Origin: Stigmatella aurantiaca
GTDB taxonomy: Bacteria; Myxococcota; Myxococcia; Myxococcales; Myxococcaceae
Length of the DNA stretch: 64,000 nt
Reading direction: 5' to 3'
NCBI RefSeq assembly: GCF_900109545.1
Contig: NZ_FOAP01000008.1
Location: 310,001-374,000, forward strand
Positions 50,533-59,150 of the stretch are shown one piece after another. How positions within the stretch are numbered: the stretch's first letter is position 1; each line of letters starts with the position of its first letter. Both the position numbers and the translations under genes were made by a program. Under the pieces are notes generated by a model that worked only from the letters and a program-made list of their open reading frames with translations, was not told the DNA's origin and searched no databases.

Positions 50533-51258
50533 ATGCTCCTGCTTGCCCACCGAGGCGCCAGCGCCGACGCTCCCGAGAACACCCTGGAGGCCTTCGCCGA
50601 GGCGGTGAAACAGGGCGCGGACGGGGTGGAGCTGGATGCCATGGTGTGCGGCTCCGGCGAGGTGGTGGTCTGCCACGATGAGCGGCTGGACCGGCTGGCC
50701 CGGCTGCCCTGGGAGGTGCGCACCACGCCCTACTGGAAGCTCCGGCGGGCGGATGTGGGCAGCCCCCTGGGCTTCGCCCCCGCGCGGATTCCCCTCCTGG
50801 AGGAGGTGGTGGCGGCGCTGCCCTCGCACTTCCTCATCAACATCGAGCTCAAGTGCGACCGCTTCAACGACGGGGGGCTCGCGGACAAGGTGGCGGAGCT
50901 CATCACCCGGGACGGGCTGGCCGGACGGGTGGTGGTCTCCAGCTTCAACCCCTGGTGCCTGTTCCGGTTCGCCGCCGCGGCGCCCTCGCTGCGCAGGGGC
51001 TTCCTCATTGATCCGGACAAGCCCTGGAGCCCCCAGGCGTACCTGATGAACCCGCTGGTGTCCTCACACTCGGTGCACCCCTTCCACGAGGCCTGCACCC
51101 CGGAGCGGGTGGCGGCCTGGAAGGCCGCGGGCCTGCGCGTGGCGGTGTGGACGGTGGATGACCCGGGGCGGGCCCGGGCCCTGGAGGCGATGGGGGTGTC
51201 CTACCTCATCACCAACCGCCCCCGCGGCGTGCGCGAGGGCCTGAAGCGCGCGGCCTAG
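50533..51258 (+). CDS. Glycerophosphodiester phosphodiesterase
   Basis: 241 aa. It starts 'MLLLAHRGASADAPENT' with the catalytic His6 and Arg, then 'GADGVELDAMV' (Glu and Asp metal ligands) and 'VVCHDERLDRL' (second His). The end has 'GLRVAVWTVDDPGRARALEA' of the TIM-barrel GDPD family. It should split glycerophosphodiesters from phospholipid turnover into glycerol-3-phosphate and an alcohol. No signal peptide, so cytoplasmic, like UgpQ. Confidence 0.94.
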   Translation: MLLLAHRGASADAPENTLEAFAEAVKQGADGVELDAMVCGSGEVVVCHDERLDRLARLPWEVRTTPYWKLRRADVGSPLGFAPARIPLLEEVVAALPSHFLINIELKCDRFNDGGLADKVAELITRDGLAGRVVVSSFNPWCLFRFAAAAPSLRRGFLIDPDKPWSPQAYLMNPLVSSHSVHPFHEACTPERVAAWKAAGLRVAVWTVDDPGRARALEAMGVSYLITNRPRGVREGLKRAA

Positions 51259-52154
51259 AAGTCCAGGCCGAACGAGGTGTTGAAGGTGACGACGCCGGGC
51301 ACGCCCTTGTCCTCGCTGTTGTCGTCGGCCGGGTTCAACTTCACGCTGCCCAGGCGCGTGTAGGAGAACTCCACGCCGAGCTGCAGCACGCCGCCGATGA
51401 ACCGCACGCCGCCGTAGATGCGCGGGTTGAGGCTGTCGCCGATGTCCACGGGCTCGTAGACGGCGGTGTCCGCGAGAATCTCCTGCGGGCTCGCCGGGGG
51501 CTCCGCGGGGCGGTCCGGGCTGAAGTCGAGGTTGCGCGAGTCCGCGCCGGTGAAGAGCAGGTCCAGGCCGCCGTACGGGGTGAACGTCACCATGCCGCCG
51601 ACGGGGAACTGCTTGCCCACGCCGAAGTCCAACCCGGCCGTGGTGAGCCCCAGGTCCCTGGCCCCCATGAGCCGGGTGATGTGGCCACGCACGCCGATGT
51701 CCGGCAGGTACGTGAAGCCCTCGTTGATGGCCCACTTCAGCTCGCCGGTGGCTGCGAACAGGCTGCTCTTCTCCACCCAGCCCACGCGCGCGCCCAGCTC
51801 CAGTGAGAAGGGCAGGCCCTTGCGGACATGGAGCGCCGGCAGGAGCAACGAGCCCGGCTGCGCACCCTCGGTGGGGATGAGCACGTCATCGGGCAGGTTG
51901 ATGACGGACAGCTCCAGGTTGATGTTGAAGCCCGAGTGCCCCAGCGTCTCCGGGGGCATCAGGTTCGTGGACGTGAGGGCTGCGCCGAAGGTGCGGGCGA
52001 AGGCCTGGAAGTTCGAGTTCCCGTTGCGCAGGCCCTCCGTGACCTCAACGCGCGGATCGCCAAGGGCCTCAATCCGCAAATCGTTGTCGTCCGCGTACGC
52101 GGTGGCCCCGGTCACGAGCGTCGCGAGGGCCCACCATCGACTGAACGCGTGCAT
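51255..52154 (-). CDS. Exported, probable outer-membrane beta-barrel protein
   Basis: 299 aa from the ATG at 52154. A signal peptide ends Ala-Thr-Ala-Tyr-Ala-Asp. The rest shows alternating hydrophobic/polar strands typical of outer-membrane barrels ('LELGARVGWVEKSSLFAATG', 'IYGGVRFIGGVLQLGVEFSY') and ends in an aromatic C-terminal Phe ('NTSFGLDF'), the signal for BAM insertion. The family is not recognised. It lies downstream of the S41 protease, separated by a strong terminator, and converges on the phosphodiesterase gene with a 4-bp overlap. Confidence 0.75.
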   Translation of the reverse strand: MHAFSRWWALATLVTGATAYADDNDLRIEALGDPRVEVTEGLRNGNSNFQAFARTFGAALTSTNLMPPETLGHSGFNINLELSVINLPDDVLIPTEGAQPGSLLLPALHVRKGLPFSLELGARVGWVEKSSLFAATGELKWAINEGFTYLPDIGVRGHITRLMGARDLGLTTAGLDFGVGKQFPVGGMVTFTPYGGLDLLFTGADSRNLDFSPDRPAEPPASPQEILADTAVYEPVDIGDSLNPRIYGGVRFIGGVLQLGVEFSYTRLGSVKLNPADDNSEDKGVPGVVTFNTSFGLDF

Positions 52155-52234
52155 CCTCAAACCGCCTCCCAGGCGCGCGCCGGCAACGGGCGCCGATCCG
52201 GCAGGACGCTAACGTGCGCCGGCCGAGAGCGTCA

Positions 52235-52288
52235 ATAAAACGGGCGGCCCCCAGGTGGGAGGGGTGAGCCTCCCGGGGAGCCGCCCGG
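52235..52288 (-). terminator. Rho-independent terminator of the S41 protease gene
   Basis: CGGGCGGC and GCCGCCCG form an 8-bp outer stem around a second GGGAGG/CCTCCC stem. Read in the minus direction the hairpin is followed by TTTTATTG. It lies directly after the S41 stop codon. Confidence 0.75.
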
Positions 52289-52313
52289 TCACTTCAGGGG
52301 GGAAAGCCGCCGC

Positions 52314-55300
52314 CTACTGCGGCTTCTGGGGCTGGCCCGGGGTGGTCAGCTTCTGCGCCACCTCGGCCGGCCGGCGCCGGATGACCAGCGTCCTGCGGCT
52401 GGCGAAGTCCTGCGTCTCGCGCGCCACCACCAGGACGTTGTTGTTGCCCTCCTTCAGCGCGAAGTCCGTGTTGAACGTCAGCTTCTTGGGCTCGGCGCTC
52501 TTGGGGTCCACCGCCTTGAAGTAGACCTTCTGGTCGTTGACGAGCACGTACACGTCCAACAGGCCATTGGGGTCCGTCACGTAGCCGGTCAGCGTGAAGC
52601 GCTCCCCGGTGGCCATGAGCCCGCCGCTGGAGGTGTCGGCCTCCAGGTGAATCTCCGGCGGCTTCAGCGAGGTGAGCCAGTCGAGCTTCTTGGGCAGCAC
52701 CGCCTTGCCGGCCTTCACCTCGCGGGCATCCGCCGCCTTGACGAAGGCGAACCGGTCCTCCCCCACGGACACCTTGTAGAAGCCCTTGGTGGAGGCCTCC
52801 GCCGTCAGCACCGAGGCGGTGCCCACGCGGGCCACCGGCCGGGCATTGGCCAGGGGCACGCCGAACAGCTCCGCCTTCTCCGAGACGCGCACCAGGCCCT
52901 TCTTCGGCTCCAGCGCCGCCACGGCCGAGTCGCGCACCGGCAGCTCCAGCTTCTCGGTGACGAACTCCTCCAGCGGCTCGTCGATGATGGCCAGCTTCAG
53001 CGGGAAGGTGTCGCCCTTGTAGCCCTTCTTCACCTCGAACTGGAAGCGCGCGGACTTCGTCTCGCCCGGCGCCAGCGAGCCCAGCTTGAAGCGGCCCTTC
53101 TCGATGAAGACGTTCGGGTCGCCCGCGTTCTTGATCTGCGCGAACGAGTCGAGCGCCGTGCCGGTGCCCGTGTTCGTCACGTCCAGCGCCAGGGTGACGC
53201 TCTCCCCGCGCTGCGCCATGCCGTCCCCGTTGCACGTCTGGCAGGCGTCCAGCACCTGCCAGTTGAAGGAGAAGGAGGGCCGCGGCAGCTCCACGAAGCT
53301 CAGCTCGCTCACCAGCGTCTTGGGCAGCGCGCCCTGGTCATCGAAGAACTTCACCGTCACGTCGTCGCGGCGGGACGTCAGGTCCTTGGGCAGGCGCACC
53401 TTCACCTTCCAGGACTTCTTCTCCCCGGGGTTGACGGCGCCCAGGATGAACTCCCGGCGGTCCAGGAACGCGTTGTCGCTCTCGCTCCAGGCCCGGACGC
53501 GCTTGAGCGGCTCGGTGCCCTTGTTCTCGGCCGTCAGCACCATCTCCAGCTCCTCGCCCGCGTGGACCGTCTGGTCCGCGGAGGGCGAGAAGGTGGCCTC
53601 GAGCTGCACGTTCTTCGGCGTGGGACCCGGGCTCCAGTCGGTGCCCAGCGCGGCCAGGGCCGCGTTGATGCGCTGCTCCTCCTCGGCCCGCTTCTGGTCC
53701 ACGAAGGCCTTGCCCTGCTGGAGCTGCTCCTTGCGGGTGGTCGCCGGGGCGCGCAGCACGAACTCCCGCGCGAAGGTGACCTCGAAGTCCTCCTTGATTT
53801 CGTCCTGGCTCTCCGCGTCGAGCTGGTCGTCCAGGTCCTCGCTCTGGCCGGCCACGTCCACGTCGATGAGCGGATCCTTCTCGCCGTGCTTCGCGTCCTT
53901 CTGGGCGACCTTGGGCGCGGCCTTGTCCGCTTCCTTCTCCTTGGCGGCGGCCTGGGCCTGCTGCTTCGGGTCCACCTTCAGGTACTTGAGGCTCTCCCAG
54001 GGCTTCTCGCGGTTGAGCACGTCCTCGCGCTTCTTGGCCACCGTGGAGGAGTCCGGGTTGCCGAAGTGCTGGTCCAGGTCCGCCTCGCCGATAGAGCGGC
54101 GCGGGGCGAACACGTCGATGCGCTCGTCGGTGACGCGCGTGGGCACCAGCTGGATGTCCGGAACAATGCCCACCTCCTGAATGGAGACGTCGCCGGGGGT
54201 GAGGTACTTGGCGATGGTCAGCTTCAGCGCGCTGTCATCCGGGAAGTCGTACAGCACCTGCACGCTGCCCTTGCCGAAGGTCTGCCGCCCGATGATGGTG
54301 GCGCGGTTGAGGTTCTTGAGCGCGCCCGCGACGATTTCGGAGGCGCTGGCGCTGCCGGCGTTCACCAGCACCGCGATGGGGTAGGCGTCCTCGCCCTCGG
54401 TGGGCCGGGCGCGCTTCTCCTCGCGCAGCTTGTCGGACAGGCCCACCGTCGCGACGATGACGCCGCTGGACAGGAACGTGTCGGACACCTGGATGGCCTG
54501 CTCCAGGAGGCCGCCGGGGTTGCCGCGCATGTCGAGCACCAGCCCCTTCATCGGGCCGCCCTTCTGCTCGGACTGCTTGCGCAGGTCCGCCAGCGCCGAC
54601 TCCAGGTCTCGCGTGGTGTTGCCCTGGAAGTTCTTCAGCCGCACGTAGCCCACGTTCTGGGCCAGCAGCTTGTGCTGCACGCTCTCGATGGAGATCATCG
54701 CGCGCGCCAGCGTCATCACCCGGGGCTTCTCCCAGCCCTTGCGCTCCACGGTGATGACGATCTTGCTGTCCACCGCGCCGCGCAGCTTGGAGACCGCCTC
54801 GTTGAGGTCCATGCTGACGGTGGACTCCTCGCCGATCTTCTTGATCTGGTCGTCCTTCTGGATGCCCGCGCGGTGCGCCGGCGTCTTGGGCAGCACCCGC
54901 ACCACGGTGAGGTTGCCCTCGCGCATCTGGATGACGAAGCCCAGGCCGCCGAACTCACCCTTGGTGGACAGCTTCATCTCCCGGTACAGCTCCGGGCGCA
55001 GCAGCACCGAGTGCGGATCCAACGTCGAGAGCGCGCCGTTGACCGCCGCGTACTCGATGTCGCGCGTGTCCTCGATGCGGCGCATGTTCTTGGAGATGAA
55101 GTCGAAGATGTCCTTGAGCGTGAAGGACATCTTCCACAGCGAGTCGACGTGGCTGATGTCGAACTCCTGCTGCTTGCCGTTCACGTTGAGGTTGATCTTC
55201 CCCGTCTCCGCGTTGCCCTCGACGAGCACGTCCGGAACGCTCTTCTCCACGTACTCCAGGGAGGCGATCATCATCTCCTTGGGCCGGACGCGCTTGGGGT

Positions 55301-55523
55301 CGACGTAGTTGTCCTTCACGTAGAGGATGACCTTCGTGAAGATACGGGAGGACAGCTCGTGCGAGCCCTTGTCCCCCTTCTGGGCGGCGGTGCCGTCCCA
55401 GCCCTGGTTGGCGGCTTGAGCGGCCCCCATCGTGAGGGGCATCGGGGCGCGGTCACCGCCCACGAGGGCCCAGGCGCCGAGCAGGACTGCGACTGCGATG
55501 ATCCGGCGAAGCATTCGCGGCAT
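52314..55523 (-). CDS. Large S41-family (CtpA/Prc-type) protease with PDZ and C-terminal extension
   Basis: 1069 aa from the ATG at 55523, over twice the usual CtpA length. The N-terminus is a signal peptide or anchor. Residues ~180-270 are a PDZ domain ('GGLGFVIQMREGNLTVVRV'). The catalytic dyad is Ser393 ('NAGSASASEIVAG') and Lys418 ('GRQTFGKGSVQ'), 25 residues apart as in E. coli Prc. After about residue 480 a ~590-residue region follows, including a Lys/Ala-rich acidic helix and CARDB-like Ig domains ('CQTCNGDGMAQRGESVTLAL'), ending in SH3-like and beta modules. Such tails could bind partners in the envelope. It probably processes exported proteins. Confidence 0.9.
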   Translation of the reverse strand: MPRMLRRIIAVAVLLGAWALVGGDRAPMPLTMGAAQAANQGWDGTAAQKGDKGSHELSSRIFTKVILYVKDNYVDPKRVRPKEMMIASLEYVEKSVPDVLVEGNAETGKINLNVNGKQQEFDISHVDSLWKMSFTLKDIFDFISKNMRRIEDTRDIEYAAVNGALSTLDPHSVLLRPELYREMKLSTKGEFGGLGFVIQMREGNLTVVRVLPKTPAHRAGIQKDDQIKKIGEESTVSMDLNEAVSKLRGAVDSKIVITVERKGWEKPRVMTLARAMISIESVQHKLLAQNVGYVRLKNFQGNTTRDLESALADLRKQSEQKGGPMKGLVLDMRGNPGGLLEQAIQVSDTFLSSGVIVATVGLSDKLREEKRARPTEGEDAYPIAVLVNAGSASASEIVAGALKNLNRATIIGRQTFGKGSVQVLYDFPDDSALKLTIAKYLTPGDVSIQEVGIVPDIQLVPTRVTDERIDVFAPRRSIGEADLDQHFGNPDSSTVAKKREDVLNREKPWESLKYLKVDPKQQAQAAAKEKEADKAAPKVAQKDAKHGEKDPLIDVDVAGQSEDLDDQLDAESQDEIKEDFEVTFAREFVLRAPATTRKEQLQQGKAFVDQKRAEEEQRINAALAALGTDWSPGPTPKNVQLEATFSPSADQTVHAGEELEMVLTAENKGTEPLKRVRAWSESDNAFLDRREFILGAVNPGEKKSWKVKVRLPKDLTSRRDDVTVKFFDDQGALPKTLVSELSFVELPRPSFSFNWQVLDACQTCNGDGMAQRGESVTLALDVTNTGTGTALDSFAQIKNAGDPNVFIEKGRFKLGSLAPGETKSARFQFEVKKGYKGDTFPLKLAIIDEPLEEFVTEKLELPVRDSAVAALEPKKGLVRVSEKAELFGVPLANARPVARVGTASVLTAEASTKGFYKVSVGEDRFAFVKAADAREVKAGKAVLPKKLDWLTSLKPPEIHLEADTSSGGLMATGERFTLTGYVTDPNGLLDVYVLVNDQKVYFKAVDPKSAEPKKLTFNTDFALKEGNNNVLVVARETQDFASRRTLVIRRRPAEVAQKLTTPGQPQKPQ

Positions 55524-55765
55524 GGGTTCATCCAAGCTGGGGTGACGGGCACCCCGGGGTGCTGCGTGAAAAGCTCTTTGAATTCGGGTGGTTGTTGAGG
55601 ACGCAGCGGGCAGTGAGCAGCCGGGCAAGCCTAATCACGGTCTTCAGGTGCTTCAAGGCGTCCTCTCTTCTGCGTCGTTGAGGAACGTTCCTGGAAAGCA
55701 ATGCGTTCCCGTCCGCCCGGCCTCAGGGCCTGTGAGGGGGAAGACACCCAGGGCGGGTGTTTATT

Positions 55766-56581
55766 TCAAGGCGCTGGGGCCGGAGGGGGCGGCAGGTTCC
55801 CGGCGGCGATCAACCCCCGGTAGAGCAGGGTCCCGGCCACCACCGCCACGGGGAGGAAGAAAGTGTTCAGCACCGGAACCCACAGCATCAGGTAGATGCC
55901 CGCGCCCATGCCCAGGCAGAGCGCCCGCCGCTCGCGGAGCATGCGGCGGACCTCGGCGAAGGGGTACAGGTGGCGCGTCATGGGGGCGGCCAGGTGCTCG
56001 CCGGCCATCCAAATCATCGCCCACAGGCTGCCCAGCACCGTCCACAGCACGCTGCCCAGCCCGGGGATGAGGTGCAGGGGCAGGAGCACGGTGAGCCCCA
56101 GCACGAGGAAGAAGACGCGGGCCAGGGTGTGGCCCACCCCCGTCGCCATGCCCCGGAAGAAGGCCCCCAGGGTGAAGGGCGGGGAGGTGTAGCCGCCGCA
56201 GAGCTCCTCGGTGGTCTCCGAGAGGGGGTCCATCAGGGGGGCGAGCAAGAGGGGGGGCAGGGTGTTGGCCCCCACCACGAGGAGCACCACGAAGGTGAGC
56301 GCCAGGACGAGGTACCAGAGGGCCTGGCCGTACCAGGCCTCCGGGCGGGGGAACAGGGCCCCGACGAGCTGCGGGGTGTAGTGCCCGATGAGCCACACCA
56401 GTGCCACCAGGCTCACCAGGGTGACGAGCGCGCACAGCGCCGAGAGCGCGAAGAGCTTGGGGGCGCGGAAGATGAGTCCCAGGGCGCGGCCCAGCAAGGA
56501 CACCCCCTGAACAAAGTCCGAGAGGCTGGACCGGGGCGGGAGGGCGGGCACGGGGGAGGAGCGAATCATCCGCGGTACCAT
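55766..56581 (-). CDS. EI24/CysZ-like membrane protein
   Basis: 271 aa from the ATG at 56581; an ATG at 56569 is also possible. It has about six hydrophobic helices: 'LFALSALCALVTLVSLVALV', 'WYLVLALTFVVLLVVGAN', 'FFLVLGLTVLLPLHLIPGLG' and 'LGMGAGIYLMLWVPVLNTFF'. The loop motif 'PGLGSVLWTV' is characteristic of the EI24/CysZ domain, whose bacterial members include the sulfate permease CysZ. Sulfate genes are not adjacent, so the substrate is unknown. It is divergent from gshA and downstream of nothing on its strand except the S41 gene, 240 bp away. Confidence 0.82.
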   Translation of the reverse strand: MVPRMIRSSPVPALPPRSSLSDFVQGVSLLGRALGLIFRAPKLFALSALCALVTLVSLVALVWLIGHYTPQLVGALFPRPEAWYGQALWYLVLALTFVVLLVVGANTLPPLLLAPLMDPLSETTEELCGGYTSPPFTLGAFFRGMATGVGHTLARVFFLVLGLTVLLPLHLIPGLGSVLWTVLGSLWAMIWMAGEHLAAPMTRHLYPFAEVRRMLRERRALCLGMGAGIYLMLWVPVLNTFFLPVAVVAGTLLYRGLIAAGNLPPPPAPAP

Positions 56582-56628
56582 GCGCAATTGAGAGCGGCGG
56601 GGTCAATCATCGTTATATAGGCGCCGCC

Positions 56629-57969
56629 ATGTCCCTGGACCTCAAACGCGCCGCCGTTGAACCCATTGCTTCCATCGACATGCTCCTGGAGGGCTTCCGG
56701 GCCGCGGAGAGGCCGCGCGAGGGGCACTTGCTGGGGCTCGAGCACGAGAAGCTCGTCCATCCGGTGGGGGCCGCGCGCCCCGTGCCCTACGAGGGACCGT
56801 CCGGAATTGGCGCCTTGCTGGAGAAGATTGGCGCGGCGGGGGGCTACAGCCTGTTCAGGGAGACGCCGGAGGCGCCCGTCATCGCGCTCCAGCGGGGCAT
56901 CGAGACCATCTCCCTGGAGCCGGGGGGCCAGCTCGAGCTGTCGGGCAGCCCGTTCCGCACCGCGCGCGAGGCCCACGCGGAGAACCTGCGGCACCTCGCC
57001 GAGGTGAAGTCCGCCGGGGGCGAGCTGGGGTTGCAGCTGGTGGCGCTGGGGTACCGGCCCTTCGGCACGACGGCGGACACGCCGTGGATGCCCAAGACGC
57101 GCTACAAGATGATGCGGCGCACCCTGCCGGAGCGGGGCCGGCTGGCGCTGAACATGATGTTGATGACCTGCACGGGCCAGGCCTCCTTCGACTGGGCGGA
57201 CGAGGCGGACTGTGTTCGCAAGACGGTGCTGGTGGCCCGGCTGTCGCCCCTGATGGTGGCGCTCTACGCCAACAGCCCCATTGTCGAGGGCAAGCCCTCG
57301 GGGTTCATGTCCTACCGCAGCCGCGTCTGGGACGAGGTGGACCCCACCCGCTGTGGCTACATCCCGGCCTTCTTCGATGGCTCCTTCTCCTACCGGGCCT
57401 ATGTGGAGTGGGCGCTGGACGCGCCGCTGCTCTTCCTGCGCCGGCGCGGGCAGTACCTCTACCCGAAGCTCTCCTTCCGCCAGCTCCTGAAGGAGGGCTT
57501 CGAGGGGCAGCCGCCGGACATGGGGGACTGGACCGACCACCTCTCCACGCTCTTCCCGGAGGTCCGCCTCAAGAAGGTCATCGAGGTGCGCGGGGCCGAC
57601 TGTGCCTCCGCGGAGATGACCGGGGCGCTGGGCGCGCTGTGGCGCGGGCTGCTGTACGACCCGGCGGCGATGGAGGAGGCCGAGCGGCTGCTGCCGAAGC
57701 TGAGCCTCGCCGAGCACCGCGCCTTCCACGAGACGTCGCGCCGGGAGGGGCTCGCGGGGCGCCTGAACGGGCAGGAACTGCACCGGCTCGCCGGGGAGAT
57801 GGTGGCGATTGCCCGCCGGGGCTTGCAGCGCCTGGACCCCGAGGATGCGCCGTTGCTGGCGCCGCTGGAGCAGGTGGCCGCCTCGGGCCGCTCTCCCGCC
57901 GTGGCGGTGCTGGAGGCCTGGGAGAAGGACCCCCGGCCCGAGGCGCTGTTGTCACGCTTCACGCTCTAA
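56629..57969 (+). CDS. gshA: Glutamate-cysteine ligase (plant/GCS2 type)
   Basis: 446 aa, typical for the proteobacterial/plant-type GshA. The glutamate-binding opening 'GHLLGLEHEKLVHPVG' and the ATP/Mg region 'TISLEPGGQLELSGSP' with its Glu cluster are clear, followed by 'GYRPFGTTADTPWMPKTRY', the family signature. It makes gamma-glutamylcysteine, the first step to glutathione. The disulfide-redox Cys pair of plants is not obvious. The ATG at 56629 is divergent from the EI24 gene; the next gene is 25 bp downstream. Confidence 0.94.
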   Translation: MSLDLKRAAVEPIASIDMLLEGFRAAERPREGHLLGLEHEKLVHPVGAARPVPYEGPSGIGALLEKIGAAGGYSLFRETPEAPVIALQRGIETISLEPGGQLELSGSPFRTAREAHAENLRHLAEVKSAGGELGLQLVALGYRPFGTTADTPWMPKTRYKMMRRTLPERGRLALNMMLMTCTGQASFDWADEADCVRKTVLVARLSPLMVALYANSPIVEGKPSGFMSYRSRVWDEVDPTRCGYIPAFFDGSFSYRAYVEWALDAPLLFLRRRGQYLYPKLSFRQLLKEGFEGQPPDMGDWTDHLSTLFPEVRLKKVIEVRGADCASAEMTGALGALWRGLLYDPAAMEEAERLLPKLSLAEHRAFHETSRREGLAGRLNGQELHRLAGEMVAIARRGLQRLDPEDAPLLAPLEQVAASGRSPAVAVLEAWEKDPRPEALLSRFTL

Positions 57970-57993
57970 CCCCCGCGGTGGCGGGAACGAGGG

Positions 57994-58584
57994 ATGACCA
58001 TGGGGTTGGCGCGGCTGGAGCGGAACCTTCACGGCGTGCACGTGGTGCTGACGTGCGCGGACGGCGCGGAGGAGCAGGGCGAGTGGGTGATGGAGGTGCT
58101 CGCGAAGCTGCCGGCCGGAGGGCTGATTCCCGGGCGGACGCTGCGCTTCGGCTGGTCCTCCATCCGGCTGGATCCGCGGGGCGGAGCCCTGGTGGTGACC
58201 GAGCCCGACTTCGACGGGGACCCGCTGAATGCCTGGCGCGATGACGTCACGGTGACGCTGCAGGTGCAGGGCAGCATGCTGGAGACGGCGCAAGGGGTGG
58301 ACGCGGAGCCACGCTTCCCCCGCTTCACCGACACGGTGACGGCGGTGCCGGGCTGGGAGAAGAGCGAGCGGGTGGCGCTGGCGCGTGCGCTGGAGCCCGA
58401 GGCGGGAGACTCCGGCTGGCTCATCATGCCCCCGGGGGCGCTGAGCACCGTGCCGCCCGAGCAGTTCCCGGTGTTCGAGCTGCTGCGCCGGCGCTCCGAG
58501 CTGCTCTCGGCGATGGCCTTGCCGGGCGGCTGGGTGGTGGAGTTCGAAGAGGACGAAATCCTGGGATACGGCAAGCCGGGCTGA
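57994..58584 (+). CDS. Unknown soluble protein downstream of gshA
   Basis: 196 aa, acidic, without signal peptide. The N-terminal half is beta-rich with a 'VHVVLTCADGAEEQGEWVME' start and a 'GRTLRFGWSSIRLDPRGGAL' hairpin. The C-terminal part has 'AGDSGWLIMPPG' and 'VVEFEEDEILGYG'. The DSGW tetrad recalls immunity-type DUF2185 proteins, but the spacing does not fit well and I do not assign it. Co-transcription with gshA is likely from the 24-bp gap. Confidence 0.55.
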   Translation: MTMGLARLERNLHGVHVVLTCADGAEEQGEWVMEVLAKLPAGGLIPGRTLRFGWSSIRLDPRGGALVVTEPDFDGDPLNAWRDDVTVTLQVQGSMLETAQGVDAEPRFPRFTDTVTAVPGWEKSERVALARALEPEAGDSGWLIMPPGALSTVPPEQFPVFELLRRRSELLSAMALPGGWVVEFEEDEILGYGKPG

Positions 58585-59150
58585 CGCGGCGAGCCTCTTA
58601 TCTGTCGCCTACGAGGTGCTCAAGGGCTACCGCGTCAATTCCGTGGTCGCCGACCGTCTCCTGGGAAAAGCCCCACGTTGCGCTGGCGGCTGTACCCGCG
58701 CGCACTGAGTGCGGCATCGAAGGTCCGAACTGCCCGAGCGGAGATGTGCAATGCCTCACTTCGCTCAACATCTTCTAAAGAAAAGAGACGACCCCTGCAT
58801 AGGACTGGTGCAGAAGGTCTCCTTTAGGCGTGCTTGCACCAGAGAGAAAAGATGCAGGGCGCTCCGCTTTTGAGAGCGTGAAGCGCTTTCGTGACGTCTA
58901 CCCCGCTTTGTGCTTGTTGCGAACGCTTCGGTGATCGCAAGAGCCTGATGCGGAGACTTGAGTGGTCCGTTGATCTGTTGAGGACTGCCGTCCCTCTCAA
59001 TTGCAGATGTTCCTGCAAAGTGCAGAAGCGTTTTTTGCGCTCAGCCGCCCATAGGGCGGGTGTTGCATCTATCTGCATGTCTTCTCTCTGAACTCAATGA
59101 ATTCGAATGTCGGCCTCGCCGGACAGATGGCCGGAGAATGGAGCAATGAA
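58585..59150. other. Long low-GC gap upstream of the RCC1 gene
   Basis: 566 bases with clearly lower GC than the genes to the left. Near 58610-58680 a short open stretch reads like a broken coding piece ('AYEVLKGYRVNSVVADRLLG') I cannot identify. At 59046-59060 a perfect CCGCCC-ATA-GGGCGG hairpin lies about 90 bases before the RCC1 start. I see no RNA gene. Confidence 0.5.

Noticed and set aside
55744-55760. Terminator of the EI24 gene (ACACCC-GGGTGT stem)
   Set aside because: The stem is only 6 bp and the T-rich run is on the wrong side for the minus-strand gene.
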